From Doryteuthis pealeii (lineage: Eukaryota > Mollusca > Cephalopoda > Myopsida > Loliginidae): 64,000 nucleotides of DNA. Under the pieces are notes generated by a model. That model saw only the letters and a program-made list of their open reading frames with translations. It searched no databases and was not told where the DNA came from. Shown in pieces: positions 25,251-37,000 of this stretch (positions are counted from its first letter, which is position 1; each line of letters opens with the position of its first letter). The DNA lies in contig CM042157.1 of NCBI GenBank assembly GCA_023376005.1, forward strand, positions 91,945,793 through 92,009,792, read 5' to 3'. The translations under genes and the position numbers were made by a program.

Positions 25251-26249
25251 CATAATAATTATAATAATTGACTTATATTTTCTTTCATCTTTTTAATCTT
25301 ACTCAGCTTGTTATTTTTCTAGAACAACTAAGAACAGAACCAATCAGATAAAAATAAAGGATAAACACTTGGTGAGACTCAAACTCATGTCCCATTTTTT
25401 TGCTTAGGGATGCATGGTTATCAGTACAAACTTAATATATATTTTTTAATGGCATATCAATTTTTGAGTTATTTAATGCCAGAGCCATCTTTGTAGAAGA
25501 ACAATAGTGATAACCCATAGCTGATAGGTTGCAGGTGTTCAAACCTTTCCTAAGAGTATTATTCTGTGAGTAAACCTTATAGCACCACTGGTGTTCAAAC
25601 TCTCTTATTTCTATATTGCAGCCGATTATCAACTACACCCACAGAGATTCCCCACCAGCTGTTTTAACATCTAAGCTAAGAAAGCCATTGATATTACAGA
25701 AGACTAAATCTCACATATAACTCAGGCTCTTCTTAGACTTGAAATTGTTTTTACACAATAGCTTATTTTATTATTATTATTTTTTTTTTAGATAAAGATT
25801 TGTCAATCATTATCATTATTAATGTTGACTAGTATTTTCTCTCTTCTTTTTAATTATACCTTTTTAATTTTAGTTGCTTTTTAGGGCAACTTACTAAAGT
25901 TGTCCTTTCTATAACAGCAGAGTACAGTACTCATCAGAGATAATAATAAAGGATAAGTTGTAGGTGAGACTGAAACTCACATCTCCTTTTGCTTGGGAGG
26001 GAAGAGTCTGATTATCACTACCCCCACTGCCTTTATCAACCATTCTACGAGAACAATTGATATAAAAAAAGGCTAAATCCCACCAATAATTCATTGTCTC
26101 TGATCATAATTTTAAAAAGAAAATGGTTTTAAATTCTAAAAGAGGCTTGATAATCTGTATTCAGACTGTTGTCCTCATCTTTATTACATACACAACATCT
26201 TTAGTAGCATCTTGAGTAGACCAAGTATAGAATTTTTTTTTTAATTTTT

Positions 26250-26435
26250 AAATTGAAATAGATCACTAAGTAGGCCTGAGCCTATTCTAGTAGTGACCAG
26301 GTTTGAATTCAAAGTTTTTCTTTATCCTAGACTGTTTGCCTAACCAAGGTTAAAGAGCCCAGTCTGCCTACTATTTACCCATAGCTGGAGGGAGAATAGT
26401 TGGATTCATACAGAGTCTATATATGGGTACCAGTA
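26250..26435 (-). repeat. SINE family II fragment (minus), duplicon copy 2
   Basis: Partner of 9440-9610, sharing CTATTCTAGTAGTGACCAGG and TTTACCCATAGCT. Confidence 0.6.
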
Positions 26436-27267
26436 ATTAGAAAGGCCAGATTAAATTGATTTTTATGTAAATTATTTTAAAATCTAAAATATCAAATAAT
26501 AATGGTGCCATTTGATTTTACGCATCAAATGATACAAGAAACACCAATAAATATTTATTTTTAATTTTAAAATGATCATGATACTTCTCAAATTGATAAT
26601 GCAAAAAAAAATGTCATTATTTAAATGAGATCATCATAAATTCTTCAACACTTTGTTTGCACAACAGTCAAATTATTCAAAATTATTTCCCCAATTTGAA
26701 TCGTTACTAAACTCAGATAAACAAATTATAAACACTTGTAACGGAATGAGAACAACCTACCCCAATGGATTACAAGAAAATTTTAAGAAGGGATATGTAA
26801 TAATAAAGATGAGGACATCAATCCAAAAAATCTACATACAAATAAAATTCCTTTGTAGAAAAAAAAAAAAGAAAATTAATTATTAATTCTATTAAAATTC
26901 TTACTAGTATGGTTCAAATAATTTTCTAAAATTCCTTTGTTAAAATTTGTATAATAGGTAGGAATTATTGTTTGTGTGGGTTTCATAGTTTAAAGTAAAA
27001 GTGAATATACTCAAACGAGATAGAATGTAAAAAAAAACTACATCCTAATGAATGACCCACTTTTGTCATGTTTTTTTTTTTCTTTAAGAAATTTTATACA
27101 GTTTGTTTACAAATGGTTTCAGTCAATTGCTAAATTTTCCAGGAAGGAAAATAAGCATAATACACCTCAATCAAAATAACAGTATACATTCTTTAAAAGT
27201 AATATTGGTAGTACAGAGTTAAAAATGTATTCATATACACAATATATTCAATAATTTGCCAGTTGGA

Positions 27268-27326
<59 letters not shown>

Positions 27327-27845
27327 ATAAACTTGCATTTTGATGTTTGATAACAATAAACAACACCTTTTCTTATTTTGAAAACTGTATCTTTTCATGC
27401 AAACATAATTCTTTAGTAAAAATAATTATTTTCCTATGTGTTTAGAAACTGTAAAATATATAATATTTTGTCATATTTTCAAGGTCTTAACTGTATTAAG
27501 TCAGGGAGTAGGGCAGAAGAGTATCTTTTGAGCTAAGAAATGTTGTATTATATATCTAATAACAAATGCAAATGTCAGTGTGTCAGATTTTTTAAAACTT
27601 GACTTCTAGAGACAATAGCCCAACATATCATACCATTTTAGAATCGGACAGACTCCGTGAACAGATTAAAAACATTCTGGGCCAAATTCAAAAATCCTGA
27701 ACTTTTGGATTACCAAGTTTTAATAACTACAATTGTTTTCAGTGATGTTTTTAGGGCATGAAATTTAATAAATTTGATATGTACTCAGTGCATGAAGTGT
27801 CATTGTTAGGCTTTCTAGCTTGCCACCCAATAGGGTGCCTTTTAA

Positions 27846-27887
<42 letters not shown>

Positions 27888-28040
27888 ACAGTGACTATAA
27901 AAATCTACTAAGTAAATGAGGATAAACTTTAATAACTTTGGGATTTTTTTCACTAAAATTGAGTAAAAAGTGATCAATATAAAGAGCTAAATAAACAATT
28001 AAAATCAAATGGTTTAAAAAAAATAAATACAAATTGTTTA

Positions 28041-28071
28041 AAAAATAACGACTTAGGCTTCTCTCATTAGT

Positions 28072-28109
<38 letters not shown>

Positions 28110-30464
28110 CTTCTTAATTTTTTGGTTTTAAAAATAAACTGCTTCAGAAGTTATAAAACTAAATAAAGTCATGTTTCTAAAATTGTTTTAAGCTCTTTGG
28201 TCATAGGTTCAAAATGACTACTGACATTTATCCATGTTTTCATTAAAGTATTTTACTTTACTTAAATTGTGCTTTTAAGAATGTAGCAGACACATTAGAA
28301 AACCTTTAGAATTTACATTTTACTGTTATAACAGATATGAATATAACAAGCAGATTTACACTTGATTAATTTTGTCTTCTATTTCATAATCTCCAAATAT
28401 GAAATTAGGTAAAGGTCAAATAATTGAAGAGAGGTGATTTAAATTCAAATAACCCTGAAGCTCCTAGCTGAAAAATACCTGAAACTGAAATGCAATAACA
28501 ATGTAGATATGTACTTCTAGGTAGCAGCAAAAATACCTGCCATACATGTCACGTTCTAATGTATAAACTTTAAATAACATTTAGAGATAAATCGTTACTG
28601 ATTTTTATTTATAATTTTGAATATTTGCTCCATTAATAACACCACATATACCTAACAAAAATAAATTAAATATAACCTTACAATAAAAAATAAAAAAAGG
28701 TTGAAGATTTGTTTATTTCATGTAAGTAGGTCATTATAGCAAATAAATATATTCATCTTATTTTTTTTTAAAAGTTAACTAAATTTGTCTTTTATTTACA
28801 ATAAAGCTAACATTGTCAGTTTAAGAGAAAGTCAATGTTAATAACTATAGCAGTTATCATCAAAACAATCACTTTTTTTTTCTCTAAGAAAATAATTCAT
28901 CAATAAGATTGAAAACGTTTAATAAAAATTTTAGTTTTAGTTTTAATAAAAGTAAAACATGTAAGTCAGCTAAACCCATTGGGGAAGAAAAAAATGCTAC
29001 TTTTTTCAAGTTATATAGCAGCCTACTCGGAAACTTATTTGAGTTGGGGAAAAGCAGTTGTTTTAGTGACACAATTTATGTAGAACTTGAAAAATCTGAT
29101 GTACAGCAGCTTTATATAAAGGAAAATAGAAATAAATCCAATGGTATTTATTTACCAACAGATCTATTTTTAAGCAGAGTTTAACAGGTTTTAATTCAGT
29201 TTTTCTTCTCCTAGACCAGTTACCATATTAAGGTTAAAGAAACAAGTCTGATGATATATAATGGAAAGTATGAGAAAAATATTCAGAATATGTGTTTATT
29301 TATTCATTAAATAAATATCCTCTGATAATATTTTTTTTTTTCTTCATATTTTCCATATTTACACATACACACATATAGGAGAGAAATAACCTTGAAATTA
29401 TGCTCTGTTTTTTGTTTTTTTCTCAACCACAAATACCCGAGCATATGAATTATGACTAGAGTTAATAGTAAAAGGCATAAAAGATTTTGCAGTCAAAATT
29501 GAATTAAGAAGACTAAAAGAAATCACCTTTTATATAGAAGAGATTTATTTAAGTTACAAGCCTATCATATTCAGCCCACATACAATCCAGTTATCAAAAT
29601 GATTTGTACAACTCTCTTTTATTTTTTTCGGCCCACAGAAAATGAAAGGAAATGAACATCAATATCTATGGCCATTTATATACTAAGCTTTGTTTTTTTT
29701 TTTGTTGTTGTTTTCTTAGTATGGCACACAGATTGTTTACACCGTCTCAAAAATATCAATATCTATGCTTATTGAAAATTGAGATTTTTTTTTTGTTTGG
29801 CTGATAGTCAGATCAAAGATACAAAATAGTATATGTCATGGGGGGGGGGGAAGTTAGCTTCCATTAAAACTTAATGGATGGGGGGGGGGTGGGACTACAG
29901 CCACTTATAATTGTTATATACACATAAATGGTTGTTTTCAAGCAAATGTAAAAGCAGATTTTTTTTTTTCTTTCCCTTCCTACAAAGAACTAAAAAATTT
30001 CCAAACTGGAATTGATGTTGAAATGTAGTTGCTTAGGAAGAACCAGAATTTTTTTTCTTCTTTTTTTGTTTTGTTTTTGTTCTTTTAAGAAACTTTTAGC
30101 TTTGTAAAAATTCTGGGTCTGTTGAATGAACACTGCTTTGATTTTTGATTTTTTCAGTTTAGTTTCAGGTTGCAAGAAAACCTAAATCTAAAACTGTGAG
30201 GTGAAATGTGTTAAGTAAAAGAAAATTCCCTCCCCCATGAATCCTATATTATTTTAATATAAGATGTTTAAAAAAAAAATTGAAATAAATTCACCTGTAC
30301 TAGGTGATAATTTTAAGCACTTGAGCCAGGGGTCAAATTGTGTCATCAGCTATCTCAGCTGATGGGTGTTGGGTGAATAGGGCAGTTGGTGAGTGATTGA
30401 ATCAGTATGCCATGCTGAACCATCTGTTTAAGCAAGAATAAGTATGCAAAAATGTCTGAATTGT

Positions 30465-30501
<37 letters not shown>

Positions 30502-30655
30502 CCTGAACATGAGAGGCAAGAAAACACGTTCAGAAAGAGAAAAACTGGTGTTTAAAAGTCATCATTTAGCATTTCTCAAGAATGCAGCAGGCACACATTT
30601 GAACATTTTTTTTGTTTATTATCCTTTCCTTTGTTTGAAAGGGCTAGGGGCAGTT
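28041..30655. other. AT-rich stretch with no gene recognised
   Basis: Contains (TA)n at 28079-28107, a weak SINE-II-like piece near 29185-29260 (CCTAGACCAGTTACC, TTAAGGTTAAAGA), poly(G) runs at 29840-29849 and 29882-29889, and poly(A) at 30473-30497. It may include the 3' UTR of the minus-strand gene candidate that ends at 30656. The 91-residue plus-strand frame at 28909-29184 resembles nothing known to me. Confidence 0.5.
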
Positions 30656-31811
30656 TCATCTCTTAGCATCAAACATCTGTCGCAGTTCGCTGATTTTTTT
30701 ACGGGATTCTGTATCATTTGATGTTCTGTTATCGTCATCTTTGTCTGTTGTGTCAGATTTTGTAAATTTTGAGTTTAGCGTGGGTTGACTCTCCGAGCCG
30801 GCATCGGTTTGCCTGGGGAAGAGCCTGGGGGTCTTTGGCGTCTGATTTTGGTGTTGGGTCTGTGTACGTACGGGTGACTGTGGCTTCAGTGTACGTCTCA
30901 ACTGTGGAGGATTTGCCCGTGAATCGGACTCCGATTTGTTCAAATTTACAATGGGTTTCTTTGTCGGAACTGGTTTTGACGGGCACTGGTTTATTGGTGG
31001 AGTGGAAGAAGGGATGCTTGGGTGTATTTGGCACGGGTTGGGGTTTAGGCTCTGTGTCTCTGTTTCTTGTTGGAGTGACAGGATTTGAACCGGATCTTGC
31101 AAGCGCTTGCTTACAGGATTCAAAGCTCGATTCTGCACTCTTGGTGGCTTTTCTTTTGGCTTCTAGTCAATGGTGCGAACTGGTGTTATGGTAGAGAGCA
31201 TGGTTACTGTTATGATCCACACTGTTACAGTTGTCCAGTTCGACATTTGTATTCATATACAAATTGTCTTCGTCATCCGTGCCAACAGATGCCTAGAAAC
31301 GTTGGAGTTATCTTCTTGTGACCTTATGGTACACGGAAGTTAGGTGGGTGGGTGGGTTGGAGAAAAGTCTCTCTCATCAGGCTTCTGGGGCGGGGGATGA
31401 TGCGGCCGATCTGAGTGATTACGACGTAGTTTAGTACGTCGTGTAGTCGTGGCCAATCCGCCCTTGATGTCTGATGCATTGAGGCTTGTAAGGTTCTGAT
31501 CGGAAAACGCCACCGATGTACGGTTGGTTGTGCTCTGTAAGACTGGGTTTGATATATCCTTGGCCATAATGGCACTGACAGGACGTGCAGCTGTTGATTT
31601 TTCCTTCTTGCGACAGCTGCTTCAGGGAAGGTCGACAGGAGTGATCAGCGCCTGGGAATTACGATTAGTGCTGCAAGTCAATGTTGGCTTAGAGATCGGG
31701 ACCGGCCTTACAGGTCGATTTTTGTGGAAGCTTTCTGTCCTAGCTGGAGGACGTGATTTGGGCAGTTTGAAGTTGGTAAATGCTGATGGCAAACTGAAGA
31801 TGCAAGAATAA
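30656..31811 (-). CDS. Probable terminal exon: Pro/Ser/Thr-rich cytoplasmic tail, frame interrupted
   Basis: This minus-strand stretch is much richer in G+C than its surroundings. It starts after a good acceptor (TTGCATCTTCAG, near 31812) and reads LPSAFTNFKLPKSRPPARTE, then RPVRPVPISKP. After one TGA it reads KKEKSTAARPVSAIMAKDIS and TTRRTKLRRNHSDRPHH with poly-Pro. The last 160 codons (31138-30656) end in RKKISELRQMFDAKR-stop. The whole stretch is one frame broken by four in-frame stops (near 31625, 31340, 31230 and 31150); alternative frames between them also look protein-like, so small indels (decay or sequencing error) are likely. Composition suggests a disordered cytoplasmic tail with SH3-type proline motifs. 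The family is unknown; tails of ADAM-type proteases are one guess. It belongs with the exon at 32288-32422. Confidence 0.5.
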
Positions 31812-32287
31812 AATATAATAAGTCAACAGTTACTTCTAAGGTGCACTAATTTTCTATATTGGTCATTAATTTTAAGTTACTAAAGATTTTTATTTTTTAC
31901 AGAATCTCCTATAAATAAGCACACTTCTACTTTTATAAAAAAGTTAATTTCTTTCTAAAACAAAACTAACAGATTTTTATCATTTCTAAAATCTATTCAA
32001 TGAAAATGGATATTATTAGGTATTATTTAAAACCAAACTCTCCCGCATTGAAACTGTAACCAAAATATGTACACCCTAAACAGTATATATGGTTTTAAGT
32101 ATTCCAATCTAATATTAATAAATTGCACATAAATATGTATTTCAGCGATTAATAATATATAATCCTTTGTAAGCTTCAAAATAATTATTTTTAATACAAT
32201 AATTGGCTTGTTAAGTCCATTATCTACGATGATGATAACCATCACCTGAGCTTTTTAAATAAAAATAGAGAATGTTTATATACTTAC
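31812..32287 (-). other. Putative intron of the minus-strand gene candidate
   Basis: Bounded by a donor GTAAGTA (minus, 32287-32281) and an acceptor ending TTCAG (minus, near 31812). AT-rich, with no other feature seen. Confidence 0.45.
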
Positions 32288-32422
32288 TTCATTTTTATGT
32301 TCTTTTTCATACTCCACCATTGTTTCAGCTGTGATCTGCGCAGATACGCACAACAAGAAAGCCAACAAGGCAGATCAAAAGCATGATTACAATCACTGCA
32401 GTAACAATGGCACCAGATCCTT
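32288..32422 (-). CDS. Probable transmembrane exon of the same gene
   Basis: A 135-nt minus-strand segment between an acceptor (ATTATTACAG) and a strong donor (GTAAGTAT). One frame reads GSGAIVTAVIVIMLLICLVG then FLVV, a clean single transmembrane helix, but meets a stop soon after. A frame one base away reads LRRSQLKQWWSMKKNIKM, an ideal basic juxtamembrane stretch, is open to the donor, and is in phase with LPSAFTNFKLP in the next exon. A single missing base inside the exon would join them. I infer a type I membrane protein whose extracellular exons lie at higher coordinates, outside what I could recognise. The frameshift could be real (pseudogene) or a sequence error. Confidence 0.5.
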
Positions 32423-32838
32423 CTGTAATAATGAATAACGTCAAAATATAGCAATAACCTTCACATAATATACAATCAAAACTTATATTGCACAAAAAAA
32501 TGAAAAAAAAAACCCCCCAAAAACTGATCATTTTATTAAAGATGAGCAGAGCTACTCAATGTTGCCCTGGATTTTAAAAGTTCAAAATAATTCTCTTTAT
32601 AGATTAATAAAAATTATTTTTCTATATTTTATTCTATTTATTATTGTTTATTTTTGTCATTTTTCTTATTTGTATTTTTTTCCATTTCTTTTAAACATTT
32701 TTTAATTAATATTTGAATATTTCATTGATTTATACCCTTATTATATTTAAAGGTCTAAAAAGTTGGGGGTTTTTTTTTTACCCCTCTCAGACAAAAATGT
32801 GTGGATTTTATTGAACTTTGACTTTTGCTGGTCTCCAA

Positions 32839-32870
<32 letters not shown>

Positions 32871-33830
32871 CAAAGGACATATGCTCAGTCCTTGTACAAA
32901 CTTAGAGAATCTTTCTTTTATTACATATTAAAGTTATAAAGAAAAAACGTTTTTTTTAATTTACTTTTTAAATGATGTTTTGTCATTCATTATTATTAGA
33001 AATTTTCACCAGTATTATCCTTCATGTTAACTTAATTCTAATTGTTTTTATCACAACTTGTTTATTTCATCTATTTATTTTTATTCATTTGGGTGAGCCA
33101 AAAATACATTGCCCAGTCCCAGGGGCCTGTCCCTCCAGGCAGCACCTGCCCCTTCACCTAAAAGGGGCAGAGGGTGGGTTTATAAAATGGAATGCCAACA
33201 CGAACCATACATTTTTTGCACTGGTCATCGCATGAGCTTCAGTTTGTGCTTGGCTCACAACATAAAAATGACTTATGATAATTAACTTGGTGGGAGGCCT
33301 GGAAAATATCACTTATTTAATATGCTTGCTTGTATGACATGTCAAACCTTGTTGGGTTATTTAATGCTGAATTTAGCCTCTTTTTTGCAAGCAATTATAA
33401 GCTTTTAAGTATCTAATAATCATTATTTATAAACAATTAGAGCTTCAAGTAACTATTAACCCTTTTGTAGGCAGATAATTTTAAAAAAATCCTTTTAGAG
33501 TGGGGGAATCATTTTCTATACATTAACATCAAATTGATCAATTAGTAGCCAATAGGAAAATGCCTTACATTGAGGCTGTTAGGTACAGAACTAACGAAAA
33601 TAGAGTGGCTCCCCTTGATCAGTTGGGGGGGGGGGCTGTTGGGAGCACGGAAGTGGGGTTTCCGTCATGATACTTTTGGATTGGGGTTTGTACTGAGTGG
33701 GCGCAGCTTACAACAAGTGTGAGCTAGTTAAGTCACTTTTAGGGTAGAAACATTCTCTACCCTGTGTTAAATCAACCTGATCTTGCATTTTCATTCAGTG
33801 TTCCGTATTTTATCTGTATTTAAAAACATA
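32423..33830. other. AT-rich intronic or intergenic DNA
   Basis: Holds poly(T) at 32841-32866, a small GC-richer patch at 33095-33240 with no recognised product, and poly(G) at 33626-33635. No exon was supported. Confidence 0.5.
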
Positions 33831-33835
33831 ACAGA

Positions 33836-33900
33836 GGCACTCGGGGTGTAATGGTTATAGTCATAAGAAATGGATATGGTGACTCTACTTCAAATCCTAC
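33836..33900 (+). repeat. tRNA-like SINE head
   Basis: GGTGTAATGGTTATAG resembles an A box and ACTTCAAATCCTAC a B box, about 35 bp apart, similar to the element at 5990-6060. It lies immediately 3' (minus sense) of the LINE ORF end, as expected if the SINE and LINE share a tail or one inserted beside the other. Confidence 0.35.
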
Positions 33901-34044
33901 TTTTATGAAGGATATTATAATGGCTACTTTAATCTTTTTAAAAAGTTCTTTCATCTTTCTTGTGTTGTAAAATATTTCTCTTGTAGGAACCAGATCAATG
34001 CATTCAGTAAGAACATGTTTTATTGTGTATGCAGTCTGGCACAT
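33890..34044 (-). pseudogene. LINE ORF2 C-terminal end feeding into the 59-bp array
   Basis: The minus-strand frame reads TIKHVLTECIDLVPTREIFY, NTRKMKELFKKI, then IISFIK-VG, the typical end of non-LTR retrotransposon polyproteins (an H.L.EC....R..Y....M..LF pattern). The segment CQTAYTIKHVLTECIDLV at its N-terminal side is exactly the 59-bp satellite unit, so the ORF continues without a break into the array. Catalytic domains are absent. Confidence 0.75.
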
Positions 34045-37000
34045 TGGACCAGATCAATGCATTCAGTAAGAACATGTTTTATTGTGTATGCAGTCTGACA
34101 CATTGGACCAGATCAATGCATTCAGTAAGAACATGTTTTATTGTGTATGCAGTCTGGCACATTGGACCAGATCAATGCATTCAGTAAGAACATGTTTATT
34201 GTGTATGCAGTCTGGCACATTGGACCAGATCAATGCATTCAGTAAAGAACATGTTTTATTGTGTATGCAGTCTGGCACATTGGACCAGATCAATGCATTC
34301 AGTAAGAACATGTTTTATTGTGTATGCAGTCTGACACATTGGACCAGATCAATGCATTCAGTAAGAACATGTTTTATTGTGTATGCAGTCTGGCACATTG
34401 GACCAGATCAATGCATTCAGTAAGAACATGTTTTATTGTGTATGCAGTCTGGCACATTGGACCAGATCAATGCATTCAGTAAGAACATGTTTTATTGTGT
34501 ATGCAGTCTGGCACATTGGACCAGATCAATGCATTCAGTAAGAACATGTTTTTATTTGTATGCAGTCTGCACATTGGACCAGATCAATGCATTCAGTAAG
34601 AACATGTTTTATTGTGTATGCAGTCTGGCACATTGGACCAGATCAATGCATTCAGTAAGAACATGTTTTATTGTGTATCAGTCTGGCACATTGGACCAGA
34701 TCAATGCATTCAGTAAGAAACATGTTTATTTGTGTATGCAGTCTGGCACATTGGACCAGATCAATGCATTCAGTAAGAACAATGTTTTATTGTGTATGCA
34801 GTCTGGCACATTGGACCAGATCAATGCATTCAGTAAGAACATGTTTTATTGTGTATGCAGTCTGGCACATTGGACCAGATCAATGCATTCAGTAAGAACA
34901 TGTTTTATTGTGTATGCAGTCTGGCACATTGTCAATGCATTCAGTAAAACAGTTTTATTGTGTATGCAGTCTGGCACATTGGACCAGATCAATGCATTCA
35001 GTAAGAACATGTTTTATTGTGTATGCAGTCTGGCCAGTCATTGGACCAGATCAATGCATTCAGTAAGAACATGTTTTATTGTGTATGCAGTCTGGCACAT
35101 TGACAGATGCATTGTTGTTTTATTGTGTATGCAGTCTGGCACATTGGACCAGATCAATGCATTCAGTAAGAACATGTTTTATTGTGTATGCAGTCTGGCA
35201 CATTGGACCAGATCAATGCATTCAGTAAGAACATGTTTATTTGTGTATGCAGTCTGGCACATGGGACCAGATCAATGCATTCAGTAAGAACATGTTTTAT
35301 TGTGTATGCAGTCTGGCACATTGGACCAGATCAATGCATTCAGTAAGAACATGTTTTATGTGTATGCAGTCTGGCACATTGGACCAGATCAATGCATTCA
35401 GTAAGACATGTTTTATTGTGTATGCAGTCTGGCACATTGGACCAGATCAATGCATTCAGTAAGACATGTTTTTTGTTTATGCAGTCTGGCACATTGGACC
35501 AGATCAATGCATTCAGTAAGAACATGTTTATTGTGTATGCAGTCTGGCACATTGGACCAGATCATGCATTCAGTAAGAACATGTTTTATTGTGTATGCAG
35601 TCTGGCACATTTGGACCAGATCAATGCATTCAGTAAGACATGTTTTATTGTGTATGCAGTCTGGCACATTGGACCAGATCAATGCATCAGTAAGAACATG
35701 TTTTATTGTGTATGCAGTCTGGCACATTGGACCAGATCAATGCATTCAGTAAGAACATGTTTTATTGTGTATGCAGTCTGGCACATTGGACAGATCAATG
35801 CATTCAGTAAGAAACATGTTTTATTGTGTATGCAGTCTGGCACACATTGGACCAGATCAATGCATTCAGTAAGAACATGTTTTATTGTGTATGCAGTCTG
35901 GCACATTGGACCAGATCAATGCATTCAGTAAGAACATGTTTATTTGTGTATGCAGTCTGGCACATTGGACCAGATCATGCATTCAGTAAGAACATGTTTT
36001 ATTGTGTATGCAGTCTGGCAACATTGGACCAGATCAATGCATTCAGTAAGAACATGTTTTATTGTGTATGCAGTCTGGCACATTGGACCAGATCAATGCA
36101 TTCCAGTAAGAACATGTTTATTGTGTATGCAGTCTGGCACATTGGACCAGATCAATGCATTCAGTAAGAACATGTTTTATTGTGTATGCAGTCTGACACA
36201 TTGGACCAGATCAATGCATTCAGTAAGAACATGTTTTATTGTGTATGCAGTCTGGCACAATTGGACCAGATCAATGCATTCAGTAAGAACATGTTTTATT
36301 GTGTATGCAGTCTGGCACATTGGACCAGATCAATGCATTCAGTAAGAACATGTTTTATTGTGTATGCAGTCTGGCACATTGGACCAGATCAATGCATTCA
36401 GTAAGAACATGTTATTGTGTATGCAGTCTGGCACATTGGACCAGATCAATGCATTCAGTAAACATGTTTTATTGTGTATGCAGTCTGGCAATTGGACCAG
36501 ATCAATGCATTCAGTAAGAACATGTTTTATTGGTGTATGCATTCTGGCACATTGGACCAGATCAATGCATTCAGTAAAACATGTTTTATTGTGTATGCAG
36601 TCTGGCACATTGGACCAGATCAATGCATTCAGTAAAGAACATGTTTTATTGTGTATGCAGTCTGACACATTGGACCAGATCAATGCATTCAGTAAGAACA
36701 TGTTTTATTGTGTATGCAGTCTGGCACATTGGACCAGATCAATGCATTCAGTAAGAACATGTTTTATTGTGTATGCAGTCTGACACATTGGACCAGATCA
36801 ATGCATTCAGTAAGAACATGTTTTATTGTGTATGCAGTCTGACACATTGGACCAGATCAATGCATTCAGTAAGAACATGTTTTATTTGTGTATGCAGTCT
36901 GGCACATTGGACCAGATCAATGCATTCAGTAAGAACATGTTTTATTGTGTATGCAGTCTGGCACATTGGACCAGATCAATGCATTCAGTAAGAACATGTT

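Larger units (their letters stand above)
20390..28040. repeat. 7.7-kb duplicon, copy 2
   Basis: Collinear with 3546-11243. Several dinucleotide tracts are longer and purer here (for example (TA)n at 27281-27320 and 27851-27884), while copy 1 has broken versions, which suggests copy 2 is the more accurate sequence. It continues past 28040 without interruption. Stretches 20390-21337, 21660-22700, 22960-23480 and 26440-28040 contain no recognised gene. Confidence 0.9.

Noticed and set aside
28909..29184. 91-residue plus-strand ORF
   Set aside because: Typical AT-rich chance frame; no motif, splice signal or second copy.
30769..31194. 141-residue plus-strand ORF
   Set aside because: Antisense to the minus-strand tail exon; the minus strand has the splice sites and a convincing C-terminal end.
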